Below are positions 52,954-62,403 of a stretch of 64,000 nt of DNA, piece by piece (the stretch's first letter is position 1; the number at the start of each line of letters is the position of its first letter). A program made the position numbers and the translations under genes. Origin of the DNA: Hyphomicrobiales bacterium (GTDB lineage: Bacteria > Pseudomonadota > Alphaproteobacteria > Rhizobiales > Rhizobiaceae); contig UCEY01000004.1 in NCBI GenBank assembly GCA_900471605.1, forward strand, positions 1-64,000. Direction: 5' to 3'. The notes beneath the pieces are model-generated. The model worked only from the letters and a program-made list of their open reading frames with translations, was not told where the DNA came from and ran no database searches.

Positions 52954-54168
52954 TCACTTTGCAGGCATGTAACGATCCATAGGCGTTTCGCCGTTGTCGC
53001 GCAGTTTACGCAGCAACGGCGCGCGCTTGTCGAGCCACCAGCCGGACTCCTGATGCCAAGCATCGAAGTTTTCGCCCTCGATCTCGGCCTGCGCATGATG
53101 GGCCCAGTTGGGGTCGTCCTGAAACTCGCGGCCGATGGCGATGATGTCGGCCTCGCCGGCCTGAAGGATGGCCTCAGCCTGTTGCCCCTCGACGATCAGT
53201 CCTACCGTCGCGACCAGGCCACCCGTTTCCTTGCGAAGATATGCCGAATAGGGCGTATGGAAACCGAAGCCGCGGCGAATGCGGACGTCGCGCGAGCGAT
53301 CGGCGATCGCGCCGCCCGAGGAGCAGTCGATGACATCGACGCCCCGCTTGAGGAGTTCCCGGCAAAATATCGCCGAATCCTCCAACGCCCAGCCACCCTC
53401 GATGCCGTCCAGCGTCGACAGGCGATAGAATATCGCCTTTCCTTCCGGCCAGACGGAGCGGACGGCATCGACCACTTGCAGTGGAAAACGCATGCGATTT
53501 TCCAGAGATCCGCCGTAGCCATCGGTACGCAGGTTGGAGATCGGCGTCAGAAAGGAATGCAGCAGATAGCCGTGGGCGCCGTGGAAATCGATGATTTCGA
53601 AGCCCGCCTCGTCGGCCCGTCGCGCGGCTTCCCGGTAGGAAACGACGATCTCCCCGATCTCCGCCTCGCTCAGTTCCCGCGGCGTCTGCCAACCTTCTCC
53701 CGCCGGGATGGCGCTCGGCGCGACCACCGGCCAGGGGGGGTCGTCGCGGGCCCGGTCAGCGTCCGTCAGCGGGCCGTTGCCATGCCAGGGTGCCTGGGTG
53801 CTGGCCTTGCGCCCGGCATGGCCGAGTTGGATGCCCGGCACGGCGCCATAGCGGCGGAGAAACGCCGTGATCTTTCTCATCGGTTCGACCTGATCGTCCC
53901 GCCACAGGCCGAGATCGCCGCGGGAAATTCGCCCGCACTCCTCGACCGCCGTCGCCTCGGCGATGACCATGCCGGCGCCGCCGAGCGCATAGCGTCCCAG
54001 ATGGACGAGATGATAATCGTTGGCGAGGCCGTGCTCGGCCGCATACTGGCACATGGGCGAGACCATTATGCGATTGCGGCTCGTAAAGCCGCGGATCGTC
54101 AGGGGCGAGAAGAGAAGCGATTTCTGCACGGGTCGGTTCATCCTTGTTGTCACGTTCCTCGCGATCAT
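52954..54168 (-). CDS. Old yellow enzyme family NADH:flavin oxidoreductase
   Basis: A 404-residue FMN-dependent TIM-barrel enzyme that would reduce activated C=C bonds. It shows the N-terminal SPLTIRGFTSRNRIMVSPMCQY with the flavin-site residues, FHGAHGYLLHSF, and DGYGGSLENRMRFPLQ. ATG 54168 was used because it overlaps the epimerase stop codon by 4 bp; ATG 54141 is an alternative. It is the last gene of the operon headed by the palindrome at 56682-56723. The YqjM-like subgroup seems likely. Confidence 0.9.
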   Translation of the reverse strand: MIARNVTTRMNRPVQKSLLFSPLTIRGFTSRNRIMVSPMCQYAAEHGLANDYHLVHLGRYALGGAGMVIAEATAVEECGRISRGDLGLWRDDQVEPMRKITAFLRRYGAVPGIQLGHAGRKASTQAPWHGNGPLTDADRARDDPPWPVVAPSAIPAGEGWQTPRELSEAEIGEIVVSYREAARRADEAGFEIIDFHGAHGYLLHSFLTPISNLRTDGYGGSLENRMRFPLQVVDAVRSVWPEGKAIFYRLSTLDGIEGGWALEDSAIFCRELLKRGVDVIDCSSGGAIADRSRDVRIRRGFGFHTPYSAYLRKETGGLVATVGLIVEGQQAEAILQAGEADIIAIGREFQDDPNWAHHAQAEIEGENFDAWHQESGWWLDKRAPLLRKLRDNGETPMDRYMPAK

Positions 54169-55163
54169 GCAGCAGCGGGGTCGCTGCTGGTGAGCTTTTC
54201 AACGGAACGCGCCCAATTTATCGTCCTTGTTATGGCTTCGGCCCGGGGCGTCGGCGCCCAGCCAAGCGCCTCGGTCGTTGCCGAGCAATCGATATAGGGC
54301 CGGGCATATTTGCGCAGCGCGAACTGCCGCATCGTCCCGATGTTCGGGGCATTTGGATCGTTGGGATTGATTTCGCGGACGCGGTGCGGCGAGCCGGCGA
54401 GTTCCGCGCCTTGATTGCAGAACGCGGCGAGGCTGGATACGTCCGAATCCCCGCCCATGGCGAGGTAGCGCCGGCCGATCTCGCCTTTTTCCAATGCCCG
54501 GACACAAATCTGCGCAAGGTCCTGCACGAAAGTCCAGAACATCGGATAGGTAAGAAACGTGTCGATCTCTCCCCTTATGCCGCGAAGCAGGACCGAGGTG
54601 AAAGAGGTGGGATCAAGAGAGCGCTCGACGAGAATGCCGGGTCCGTAGATTGCTCCGGGCGTCACGAAGCATATGTTCTGACCGGTCGCTGCACGGTAGA
54701 GTCCACCGTAATAGGCTGCGCGCTTCGAGCGGACATAGTGCGAATTGACCTCCTCGATGAGGATCACTGGTGAGCGCTCCCTATGGGTGAAGGACGGGTC
54801 CAGGATCGAGTGGGTGTCGATCACCACGGTTTTCTGGACGCCCGCCTTCCTCGCCGCGTCGAGGACATTGAGTGTACCCTGGTGGTTCACCGCCCAGAAA
54901 TCGTCAGCGCCGAAGGAAGACCAAGTGCCGCCGAGCGCGGCGGCGGCGTGGATGACGCCGTTTGCACCAGCCATGGCAAGGTCGAGCGAGAGGGGATCGG
55001 TAATATCGCCGGTCACCACCTCGATGCCTTTTTCGACAAGCGGCTCGGTGCCTTCGGTCCGGCGGACCAGCGCGCGGACGCTATAACCTTTTTCGCGAAG
55101 AAGGACCGCGATGTTGGAGCCGGCAAGGCCGGTGCCTCCTGTCACGAGGATCGTCTGGCTCAT
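54165..55163 (-). CDS. NAD-dependent epimerase/dehydratase family protein
   Basis: A 332-residue extended SDR. The cofactor motif TGGTGLAG lies near residue 8 and the catalytic YxxxK pair is in SHYVRSKRAAYY. The segment VTPGAIYGPG is typical of the dihydroflavonol reductase and epimerase groups. It lies 32 bp after the SnoaL-like gene and overlaps the OYE gene by 4 bp. It may reduce a carbonyl or change an alcohol group of the pathway substrate; no specific sugar function is suggested by its neighbours. Confidence 0.87.
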   Translation of the reverse strand: MSQTILVTGGTGLAGSNIAVLLREKGYSVRALVRRTEGTEPLVEKGIEVVTGDITDPLSLDLAMAGANGVIHAAAALGGTWSSFGADDFWAVNHQGTLNVLDAARKAGVQKTVVIDTHSILDPSFTHRERSPVILIEEVNSHYVRSKRAAYYGGLYRAATGQNICFVTPGAIYGPGILVERSLDPTSFTSVLLRGIRGEIDTFLTYPMFWTFVQDLAQICVRALEKGEIGRRYLAMGGDSDVSSLAAFCNQGAELAGSPHRVREINPNDPNAPNIGTMRQFALRKYARPYIDCSATTEALGWAPTPRAEAITRTINWARSVEKLTSSDPAAA

Positions 55164-55195
55164 AATGGGTTCCTTTCTTGTTGTACGGTCTAGGC

Positions 55196-55678
55196 TCAGC
55201 CACGGACGCCGCGGCCCAGGATGTCGCGTGGGTCGGACGTACCGTCCAGCGGCCGGTTCAGCCTGTGCTTCACGCGCCAGCCATCGGACGTGCGGACGAG
55301 TTCCCAGCGGTTGGCGCTGGCGCGCTCCACCTTCCAGTGATCGCCGTTCTTCGTGTAGACCCGTGTGTGGTTCGTCGCGACGGCCGTGTCGCCATCAATC
55401 ACCAGATGCGGCAGGCTGCCGACATGGGCGCAACCTTTTGCGACATAGCCCCGGTGAAGGTCTCCGTTGACGAGGTCGCCGATCTCCGCGGCTCCCCGCA
55501 TGGGGGTCGAGCCGCCGGCGTCATAGACCCCGTCTTCGGTCCAAAGGGACCCTACCGCCTCCTGCGAGAGGCTGTCCACGGACGGTCCATAGGTCGCCAC
55601 AAGCTGGTAGATCGCCAATTGGTCTTCCAGTTTTCGTAGTCGCGATTCGAGCGTCTCGATCGTCGTCTGCTCTGACAT
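55196..55678 (-). CDS. SnoaL-like (NTF2-fold) protein
   Basis: A 160-residue SnoaL/NTF2-fold protein. LEDQLAIYQLVATYGPSVDS starts the cone-shaped fold, and GSLWTEDGVYD, GSLPHLVIDGDTAVATNHTRV and GWRVKHRLNRPLDG are typical strands. Such proteins act as isomerases, dehydratases or binding partners in aromatic and steroid catabolism. ATG 55678 has AGGGAGA about 7 nt upstream. It lies 13 bp after the damaged Bug gene and before the epimerase gene. Confidence 0.82.
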   Translation of the reverse strand: MSEQTTIETLESRLRKLEDQLAIYQLVATYGPSVDSLSQEAVGSLWTEDGVYDAGGSTPMRGAAEIGDLVNGDLHRGYVAKGCAHVGSLPHLVIDGDTAVATNHTRVYTKNGDHWKVERASANRWELVRTSDGWRVKHRLNRPLDGTSDPRDILGRGVRG

Positions 55679-55691
55679 TATGGTCTCCCTT

Positions 55692-56662
55692 TTATTGAAC
55701 GGCCGCGCCGGAGGCTTCCACGATGGGCTTCCAGCGGGCGTTCTCGCTCTTGAAGAATGTGTCGAAACTGGTGGCGTCGGCATAATCCACCACACTGCCA
55801 AGTCCGACGACGCGCTCGATCACCTCCGGCTGGCCTAGCGCCCTGGCGATCTCGGCAGACATGCGATCGATGATATGCCGAGGCGTTCCCTTCGGAGCGA
55901 CGAGGCCGAACCAGGAAGTCACGTCATAGTCCGGAATGCCTGCCTCCATCATCGTCGGCACGTCGGGCAATTGCTCGGAACGCTTCGAGGAGGAGACGGC
56001 CAGCGCCTTTACTGCGCCGCTCCTGATATGCGGGATGACGGTTATCAGGTTATCGAACGAGGACTGCACCTCGCCCGTCAGCGTTGCCTGCACCGATTCG
56101 CTGTTGGACTTGTAGATGATCGGCGCCAGTTCGATGCCCGCGTTCCTGGTAAAGAGACGGTCGCCATGTGGAAGGACGAGCCGCCGGCACCGATGCCGAT
56201 GTTCATCTTGCCGGGCTGCGCCTTTGCGAGTGCGACGAATTCCGCGACCGTAGAGGCAGGGACAGCTTTGCCGACAAAAAGCACGTTCTGACCGGTGGTC
56301 AGCTTGGCGACGCCCGAGAAATCCCGGACGGGATCATATTTCGCATCCTTGTACAGCCGCGGCGCAATTGCGAGCGGCGCGACGCTGGCCAGGAAAAACG
56401 TGTTGCCGTCTGCAGGCTGCTGGGCCGCGTGGGTCGCCGCCAGCGTCGTTCCCGCGCCTGGCTTGAATTCCGGAACGATTGGCACGCCGAGCGCCTTCGA
56501 TACCGGATCGAAAATGGCGCGGATCAGGAAATCGCTGCTCGAACCTGCCGCACCAGCCGCCACGATCGTGATCGGCTTGACCGGCCATGATGTCTCGGCG
56601 GCGGCGCTCCCCGCCCATAATCCCAAAAGAAGACCACCTGCTACAACCAACAATCCACGCAT
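55692..56662 (-). pseudogene. Bug-family binding protein with a single-base frameshift
   Basis: From ATG 56662 (GGGAGGG 5 nt upstream) a signal peptide ending in GSAAAE leads into WPVKPITIVAAGAAGSSSD, QPADGNTFFL and NIGIGAGGSSFHMAT. Between about 56150 and 56162 one base is missing. The protein continues in another frame as LFTRNAGIELAPIIYKSNS, then ATLTGEVQSSFDNL, to the stop at 55692. Restoring one base gives the usual 323 residues. Both parts are well conserved, so the damage is recent or a sequence error. It is the first gene after the 42-bp palindrome. Confidence 0.82.
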
Positions 56663-56681
56663 GACACCCTCCCAAGTGCGT

Positions 56682-56723
56682 AATGGACTTATTTGCGAAA
56701 TCGATTTCGCAAATAAGTCCATT
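56682..56723. promoter_or_regulatory. Perfect 42-bp palindrome, probable LacI-family operator
   Basis: The left half, 56682-56702, reads AATGGACTTATTTGCGAAAT and one more C; positions 56703-56723 are its exact reverse complement. The core, GCGAAATCGATTTCGC, has the central CG and A/T flanks usual for LacI-family operators. It starts 20 bp upstream of the Bug start codon and 84 bp after the lacI-type gene stop, so it can repress the Bug-SnoaL-epimerase-OYE operon. Confidence 0.8.
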
Positions 56724-56807
56724 TACCTTGCGGCTGGCAACCCCGACGGATGTTCCACTTACGGAGACCACATATGTGTTGTTTCCAAGCCGGACGTCCG
56801 GATGCTG

Positions 56808-57857
56808 TCAGATCGCCGAGGTGGATCCGCGCACCATCAGCCTCGGCTGCAGGATCGCGACGTCACCTTCCGAGGCGGCGCCGTCGATCGCGTTCAGCAG
56901 GAGATGGGCTGCGTGGTTGCCGAGGCCTTCGAAATCCAGTCTGACGGTCGTCAGCGACGGATTGATGAGGTCCATGTTGGGAATGTCGTCGAAACCGGTC
57001 ACTGAGATTTCGGCCGGACAGGCGACCCCGCACTCGCGGAAGACATCAAGGCAACCGAGGGCCAGAAGATCATGGGCTGCGAGAATAGCGGTCGGGCGAT
57101 GCGATCCGAGCAGGCGCACGCAGGCCGCACGCCCCGCCTCGCGTGTATAGGCCGCAGCGATCTCCACTGGCGTCTCCTCTTGTCGCAAGCCGGCTGAGGC
57201 CATGATCTCCAAGAAGGCCGCGTGGCGGGATCGTCCTGTCGACAGAGCCTGCGGCCCTGCAATATGGGCGATCCGCCGATGGCCCAGAGACAGGAGATGG
57301 TCCGCCAGCAGCGCAACGCCGCTGCGCTCATCGTGGATGACAGCGGAAAGGCCCGGGCGCCGCTCCAGTCCGAACATCAGCACCGTAGGCACCGATGCCC
57401 TTGCGCAGGCATCGAGGACGATATCGGGCGTGGCTGAGCTCGCAAGGATCATGCCGTCGAGCTGTCTGTCAAGAAGCCGGTTGACGTCTTCAACGAGACT
57501 GGGGGAGCCCGGTTCGACATGGGCGAGAACCGAAATGAAGCCGAGCGGCGCCAGCACCTTCTCGATCGCGAGCAACGCCATCGGGATCGTTGGGTTGGAA
57601 ATGTCGGTGACGATGATGCCGACGGCGAAGGAACGGCTGGTGCGCAGGCTTGCTGCCAGCAGGTTCGGTCGATAACCCAGCGTTCTCGCCGCGTCCAACA
57701 CCCGATCGACCGTTACGGGCGGAATTCGACCGGTTTCTGACGATGCCGAAAGGACCTTCGAAACCGTCGATGCGTGGACGCCCGAAAGCGCGGCGACGTC
57801 ACGAAGTGTAACGCGACCCTTGCGCGGGAACTGTTCGGCGGCGTCCGGGATAGGCAT
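56808..57857 (-). CDS. LacI-family regulator
   Basis: A 349-residue LacI/GalR-type regulator. The N-terminal helix-turn-helix (VTLRDVAALSGVHASTVSKVL) and hinge (LGYRPNLLAASLRTSRS) are followed by a periplasmic-binding-like ligand domain ending in FDDIPNMDLINPSLTTVRLD. ATG 57857 gives the standard distance before the helix-turn-helix. It lies between tctA and the 42-bp palindrome on the same strand, so it may control both the transporter and the downstream operon. The effector is probably the transported acid. Confidence 0.9.
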   Translation of the reverse strand: MPIPDAAEQFPRKGRVTLRDVAALSGVHASTVSKVLSASSETGRIPPVTVDRVLDAARTLGYRPNLLAASLRTSRSFAVGIIVTDISNPTIPMALLAIEKVLAPLGFISVLAHVEPGSPSLVEDVNRLLDRQLDGMILASSATPDIVLDACARASVPTVLMFGLERRPGLSAVIHDERSGVALLADHLLSLGHRRIAHIAGPQALSTGRSRHAAFLEIMASAGLRQEETPVEIAAAYTREAGRAACVRLLGSHRPTAILAAHDLLALGCLDVFRECGVACPAEISVTGFDDIPNMDLINPSLTTVRLDFEGLGNHAAHLLLNAIDGAASEGDVAILQPRLMVRGSTSAI

Positions 57858-57956
57858 CGTCAACGATCCTGAATACGCCGAAACGATCGACGCTCTGCCC
57901 CGTATTACGATCGCTTTCCAGCCGGCGCAACCTCGCGGCGCGCCGGCCTGAAACAA

Positions 57957-59459
57957 TCATTCCTGGAACGCGTCTTCTCGATTCGAGCGAAAGGCGGGCA
58001 TCACCATCAGCAGGACCAGGAGAGCGCTGACGCCTAGGAGAACCGCGCTGATGGGGCGCTGGAGGAAGATCATGGGATCACCGCGCGACAGCAGCATGGC
58101 GCGCCTGAGATTTTCCTCCATCAACGGGCCGAGCACGAAGCCGAGCGCCAGCGGCGCGGGTTCGCAGCCGAGCCGGATGAAGAGATAACCGACGATCCCG
58201 AAGGCACCGGCAAGCATCACGTCGAACGTGCTGTTGTTGACGCTGAAGACGCCGACGCAGCAAAACAGGATGATGGCCGGGAACAGCACCCGGTAGGGGA
58301 TCGAAAGCAGCTTGATCCAGACGCCGATCAACGGAAGGTTGATGATGACGAGCATCAGGTTGCCCACCCACATGCTGCAGATCATTCCCCAGGCGAGCGT
58401 CGGGCGCTCGGTCATGACCTGCGGGCCGGGCACGATGCCCTGCATCATCATCGCGCCGATCATCATCGCCATGATCACGTTCGACGGGATGCCAAGCGTC
58501 AGCATCGGGATGAAGGATGTCTGTGCGCCGGCATTGTTGGCCGATTCGGGACCTGCCACGCCCTCGATTGCGCCGCGGCCGAAACGTTCCGGCGTCTTCG
58601 ACATCTTCTTCTCGACTGTATAGGACGCGAAGGAGGAGAGCAGCGCTCCACCACCCGGCAGAAGGCCGAGCACAGCGCCGATGCCGGTGCCGCGCAGGAC
58701 CGCCGGCCAGGCCTGCTTGAACTCCTGCATCGTCGGCCAGAGGCCGGAAACCTTCGCGACCCCGTGCGACCTGTCGGCGCTCCGGTCGGAGAGATTGGCT
58801 ATGATTTCGCCAAGACCGAAGAGACCGACGGCGATGACCACGAAATCGATTCCGTCCGAAAGCTCCAGGTTACCGAAGGTGAACCGCGTCGCACCGGACG
58901 TCACGTCCGTTCCAACGATGCCGAGCAGAAGCCCGAGGAACACCATCCCGATGGCTTTGACGACCGACCCGTGCGCCAGGACGACCGCGCCGATGAGGCC
59001 AAGCACCATCAGCGAGAAATAGTCCGGAGCGCGGAAGGCAAGACCGACCTGTGCCAGGGCGGGGGCGAACAGCGCGATCAGGATCGTGCCGACGGTGCCG
59101 GCGAAGAACGAGCCGAGAGCGGCGATGGCAAGGGCTGAGCCCGCGCGGCCGTTGCGGGCCATCTGATAACCGTCGATGCAGGTCACGGCCGACGAACTTT
59201 CGCCCGGTAGGTTGACGAGAATGGCCGTCGTCGATCCGCCGTACTGCGCGCCATAATAGATGCCGGCAAGCATGATGAGGGCAGATTCCGGCGGCAGGTA
59301 GAGCGTGATGGGAAGCAGCATTGCCATGGTCGCAAGCGGTCCGATGCCCGGCAGGACCCCGATCAGCGTGCCGATGATCGTTCCGATGAAACAGACGAAG
59401 AGATTGTAGGGCTGCAGTGCGACACCGAAGCCGATAGAAAGATTGTTCAGAAGATCCAT
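57957..59459 (-). CDS. tctA: Tripartite tricarboxylate transporter large permease
   Basis: TctA is the large membrane subunit of a three-part secondary transporter for carboxylates. The 500-residue protein is highly hydrophobic with about 11-12 membrane segments. It shows the two family glycine-proline motifs, GVLPGIGPLATM near residue 40 and GLLPGGGALLSSF near residue 265. It lies 4 bp after tctB. It is the only TctA in the window and may serve several of the five Bug proteins, two of which flank it. Confidence 0.94.
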   Translation of the reverse strand: MDLLNNLSIGFGVALQPYNLFVCFIGTIIGTLIGVLPGIGPLATMAMLLPITLYLPPESALIMLAGIYYGAQYGGSTTAILVNLPGESSSAVTCIDGYQMARNGRAGSALAIAALGSFFAGTVGTILIALFAPALAQVGLAFRAPDYFSLMVLGLIGAVVLAHGSVVKAIGMVFLGLLLGIVGTDVTSGATRFTFGNLELSDGIDFVVIAVGLFGLGEIIANLSDRSADRSHGVAKVSGLWPTMQEFKQAWPAVLRGTGIGAVLGLLPGGGALLSSFASYTVEKKMSKTPERFGRGAIEGVAGPESANNAGAQTSFIPMLTLGIPSNVIMAMMIGAMMMQGIVPGPQVMTERPTLAWGMICSMWVGNLMLVIINLPLIGVWIKLLSIPYRVLFPAIILFCCVGVFSVNNSTFDVMLAGAFGIVGYLFIRLGCEPAPLALGFVLGPLMEENLRRAMLLSRGDPMIFLQRPISAVLLGVSALLVLLMVMPAFRSNREDAFQE

Positions 59460-59463
59460 AAGT

Positions 59464-59916
59464 TTATGCTCCGGGCCATAGCGGGAAATTCAGGCCAAGC
59501 CCGTAAGCGAAAACCCCGACAGAAAACACAGCAAGGAAAATCGCCGTCAGCGCCACTTCGACCGGGCGCGAATCCTTGTCGGAAAAAGAAGCGACGACAA
59601 CGCTCAGGATGACGGCGATCACGAGGCCCAGCGGATAGAGAGCGAGGGAGAATACGAACATCGCGCCCGGGATGATGATCATCGGTCTCAGATTGAGACC
59701 GACCGTCTCATCTTCGCCGTCACTCACGCGGAAGCTGCGGACGAACAATACGGCCGCAACGATCAGCATCAGGATACACAGCATGCGGGGCATGTAGGCA
59801 GGCCCCATTCGGGCAGCCGTTCCCATGGCGAGCCCTGCACTCTGCCAGAGAAATACAAGTGATATGACGGCAAAAAGCATTGCCGCCCAAAAGTCGCGAT
59901 AGCTTTTCAGGCGCAA
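59464..59916 (-). CDS. tctB: Tripartite tricarboxylate transporter small permease
   Basis: TctB is the small membrane subunit. The 150-residue protein has four hydrophobic segments (about residues 9-30, 45-62, 80-107 and 120-140). The start codon is TTG at 59916 with GGGAGGA 7 nt upstream; no better ATG is available. It precedes tctA by 4 bp and is divergent from the Bug gene at 60111 across a 194-bp promoter region. Confidence 0.9.
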   Translation of the reverse strand: MRLKSYRDFWAAMLFAVISLVFLWQSAGLAMGTAARMGPAYMPRMLCILMLIVAAVLFVRSFRVSDGEDETVGLNLRPMIIIPGAMFVFSLALYPLGLVIAVILSVVVASFSDKDSRPVEVALTAIFLAVFSVGVFAYGLGLNFPLWPGA

Positions 59917-59956
59917 CGGCTGATCCTCCCATTAAACGCTTCAGTCCGATCGGGCT

Positions 59957-59968
59957 ATATGGCCATAT
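59957..59968. promoter_or_regulatory. 12-bp palindrome between tctB and a Bug gene
   Basis: ATATGGCCATAT is perfectly symmetric and lies 41 bp upstream of the tctB start in a divergent region. Its place suits an operator, but a 12-bp palindrome can occur by chance. A second small one, ACATATGT, lies near 60023. No confident promoter boxes were found. Confidence 0.3.
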
Positions 59969-60110
59969 TGAGCCATGGACAGTCAGAAAGCGAGAAGAGC
60001 GATACCGGCGGCGGTTTCGCCCACATATGTAATGGAGTGACGAAGAAGGTTGCCAAGACGCCGAGGGCGTCGAACATGGGCATCCAAAGACAATACCCGG
60101 AGGAGAAATC

Positions 60111-61082
60111 ATGAAGACTTTTTTGAAGGCAGCCCTGATCGTTGGCGGCTTCTCAGCGATGGCGGCGGCGGCCGAGGCACAGGATTGGCCTTCCAAGCCG
60201 ATCGAACTCGTCTCGGTCGGCGCAGCTGGCGGTAGCACGGATACGGTGTGGCGCGTAATCGGCGACGAGGTTTCCAAGACGCTCGGCCAGCCGATCGTCG
60301 TCAATTACAAGCCGGGCGGCGGCGGTCATATCGCGGGGGAATACGCGGCCCGCAAGCCCGCTGACGGCTACACGCTGCTGCTGACGACCATCCACTCGCA
60401 GAGTATCACACCGAACATCTACAAGAACCTGAACTATAATCCGATCGAGGACCTGCGCGGCGTGGCGCGTCTCGTCACGCTGCCCAACATACTCTATGCA
60501 AACGAAAACCTGCCGATAAATTCCGTCAAGGAGTTGATCGACTATGCCAAGGCCAATCCGGGCAAGATCAACTACGCATCTTCAAGCCTCGGCGCCTCTA
60601 CCCATATGTCGACCGTGCTTTTCTCGCAGAAGGCCGGCATCGAGATGAATCACATTCCATACAAGGCCAGCGCGCCGGCCGTGCAGGGCATCCTCACCGG
60701 CGAGGCCGACATCTCCTTTGAGAACCTCAGCGCCGTCATGGCTCAGGTAACGGCCAAGAAGGTAAAGGCGCTGGCGGTCACGTCCAGCACCCGCTGGCCG
60801 GATCTGCCGGACGTGCCGACGGTGGCTGAGGCTGGCGTACCCGGCTTCGAGGTCTCCTCATGGTTCGGCATCGTCGCGCCAAAGGGAACGCCGGATGCCG
60901 TCGTCAAGAAGTTCTCCGATGCGGTCAGCCAGGCGCTCAGCAATCCCGATTTCGACAAGAAGATGCATGCCATTGGCGCAGTTTCCGCCTATCTTGGGCC
61001 GGCTGACATGGACAAGATGATGAGGGAAGAAGTTGCCCGTTGGAAGCCGGTCGTCGAAGCCTCGGGTGTCAAGCCGGAATAA
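60111..61082 (+). CDS. tctC: Bug-family (TctC) substrate-binding protein
   Basis: A 323-residue periplasmic binding protein with a signal peptide of about 23 residues (ending AAAAEAQ). It has the Bug landmarks WPSKPIELVSVGAAGGSTD, KPADGYTLLL and IPYKASAPAVQGI. GGAGGAG lies just upstream of ATG 60111. It is divergent from tctB-tctA and so is the best candidate for the dedicated TctC of that transporter. A D-2-hydroxyacid dehydrogenase gene follows after 13 bp, which hints at a hydroxy acid ligand. Confidence 0.92.
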   Translation: MKTFLKAALIVGGFSAMAAAAEAQDWPSKPIELVSVGAAGGSTDTVWRVIGDEVSKTLGQPIVVNYKPGGGGHIAGEYAARKPADGYTLLLTTIHSQSITPNIYKNLNYNPIEDLRGVARLVTLPNILYANENLPINSVKELIDYAKANPGKINYASSSLGASTHMSTVLFSQKAGIEMNHIPYKASAPAVQGILTGEADISFENLSAVMAQVTAKKVKALAVTSSTRWPDLPDVPTVAEAGVPGFEVSSWFGIVAPKGTPDAVVKKFSDAVSQALSNPDFDKKMHAIGAVSAYLGPADMDKMMREEVARWKPVVEASGVKPE

Positions 61083-61095
61083 AGCGGAAAGTACC

Positions 61096-62046
61096 GTGAA
61101 GGTCGTCGTCTGGAGTTATCTGGCGGAAGGCGAAATTGTCGCAGAGCGGCTTTCCGCCTTCTTCGACGTTGTTGTCGTGAAGGACAAGGCCGATCTACCG
61201 GCGGCGCTGCAAAACGCTGCCGGTCTGCTTCTGGAGAATAGCCGCTACGATGAAGATATCGCCGCTCTGCTGCGCGGCTGCGGCGTCGGCTGGATCCAAC
61301 TGCTTTCGGCGGGATACGAAAACCTTGTGACGCACGGCATTCCGCCCGGCACGGTGGTTACGAACGCCGGCGATTCCCGCTCGCCCGGTGTCGCAGAACA
61401 CGCGGTGGCCTTGCTGCTTGCGCTTGCGCGCCGGCTGCCGGCGATCCTCGACGCGGCTGGCAAGGAAGCCTGGCGGCCCGGGATAGCGCAGGGTATTTCG
61501 ACGCTGGAAGACCGCGAAGCGTTGATTGTCGGCTATGGCAGCCTTGGCCGCCAGATCGCCACGCGTCTGCTCGCTTTCGGAATGCGGGTCAAGGCGGTCA
61601 ATCGCAGCCCTGTCGATGACGGTCGACTGGCCGGCTCCTCGGATTTCGGCGGACTGGACGCGGCTCTTTCGACGGCCGACGTCGTCGCGATCGCGGTCGC
61701 TTACGTTCCCGCCACGCACCATCTCTTCTCGGCACCGCAATTGGCGGCGATGAAGCCGAACGCGCTGCTCGTCAACGTCGCCCGCGGCGGCGTGATTGAC
61801 ACTGAAGCGCTGATATCCTGCTTGGAAGAAGGCTGCATCGCAGGCGCCGCGCTTGACGTCACCGACCCCGAACCTCTGCTGCCGGGACATGCGCTGTGGC
61901 GGGCGCCCAACCTGATCGTTTCTCCGCATCTCGGCGGTACGAACACGCAGCCGGCAACCGCACGGCTCTGCGAGGCGATCCTCGCCAATGCACGCCGGGT
62001 CGCTGATCGCCAGGAGCCCGACGGGATAATCCTAAGGGGGAAATGA
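61096..62046 (+). CDS. D-2-hydroxyacid dehydrogenase
   Basis: A 316-residue NAD-dependent dehydrogenase. It has the nucleotide motif VGYGSLGRQ, the active-site arginine in NVARGGVIDTE, the glutamate in VTDPEPLLPGH and the histidine in VSPHLGG. The start is GTG 61096, 13 bp after the Bug gene, with only a weak ribosome site; translation is probably coupled. Paired with a TctC-type protein, it may oxidise or make an imported 2-hydroxy acid. Confidence 0.88.
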   Translation: MKVVVWSYLAEGEIVAERLSAFFDVVVVKDKADLPAALQNAAGLLLENSRYDEDIAALLRGCGVGWIQLLSAGYENLVTHGIPPGTVVTNAGDSRSPGVAEHAVALLLALARRLPAILDAAGKEAWRPGIAQGISTLEDREALIVGYGSLGRQIATRLLAFGMRVKAVNRSPVDDGRLAGSSDFGGLDAALSTADVVAIAVAYVPATHHLFSAPQLAAMKPNALLVNVARGGVIDTEALISCLEEGCIAGAALDVTDPEPLLPGHALWRAPNLIVSPHLGGTNTQPATARLCEAILANARRVADRQEPDGIILRGK

Positions 62047-62094
62047 TCCGTAAGTCCGGATCGACGGAATTGTGACCATCGCTCCATGCGGCCA

Positions 62095-62320
62095 TCAGAG
62101 GCCGCGGCCACCGCCGTTCATGATCAGCGCATGGCCGGTCATGTGCCGGCTTTTCTCGCCGGCGGAAAAACGACGGGTTTCTATTCCCGGCGCTCGCGGG
62201 CAGGCGCCGCCATGCGGGCCGACCCGATATCCCTGCAGCACCGATGACGACGTCGGTCTTTCCCGAAAATTCAGGCAATGGAAACCCAGGATTCGTTCGT
62301 TCGGGATCTAGCAGCCACAT
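62095..62320 (-). pseudogene. Remnant of a short-chain dehydrogenase
   Basis: Two ends of an SDR survive in the 357-bp gap 62047-62403. Reading down the minus strand, an N-terminal piece from ATG 62320 contains EFSGKTDVVIGAAGISG, the opening strand and a degraded cofactor loop. A C-terminal piece in another frame, ending at TGA 62095, reads SRHMTGHALIMNGGGRGL, the typical SDR tail. About 200 codons of the middle are absent. This is a deletion relic; the rest of the gap shows no gene. Confidence 0.65.
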
Positions 62321-62403
62321 CACTTGGTTAGTCCCGCGACGAGCGTCATCGGAACGGCGCAATTCACCGATCTCAGGCGTGCTTGACGCTTACCGGCCCG
62401 GCA

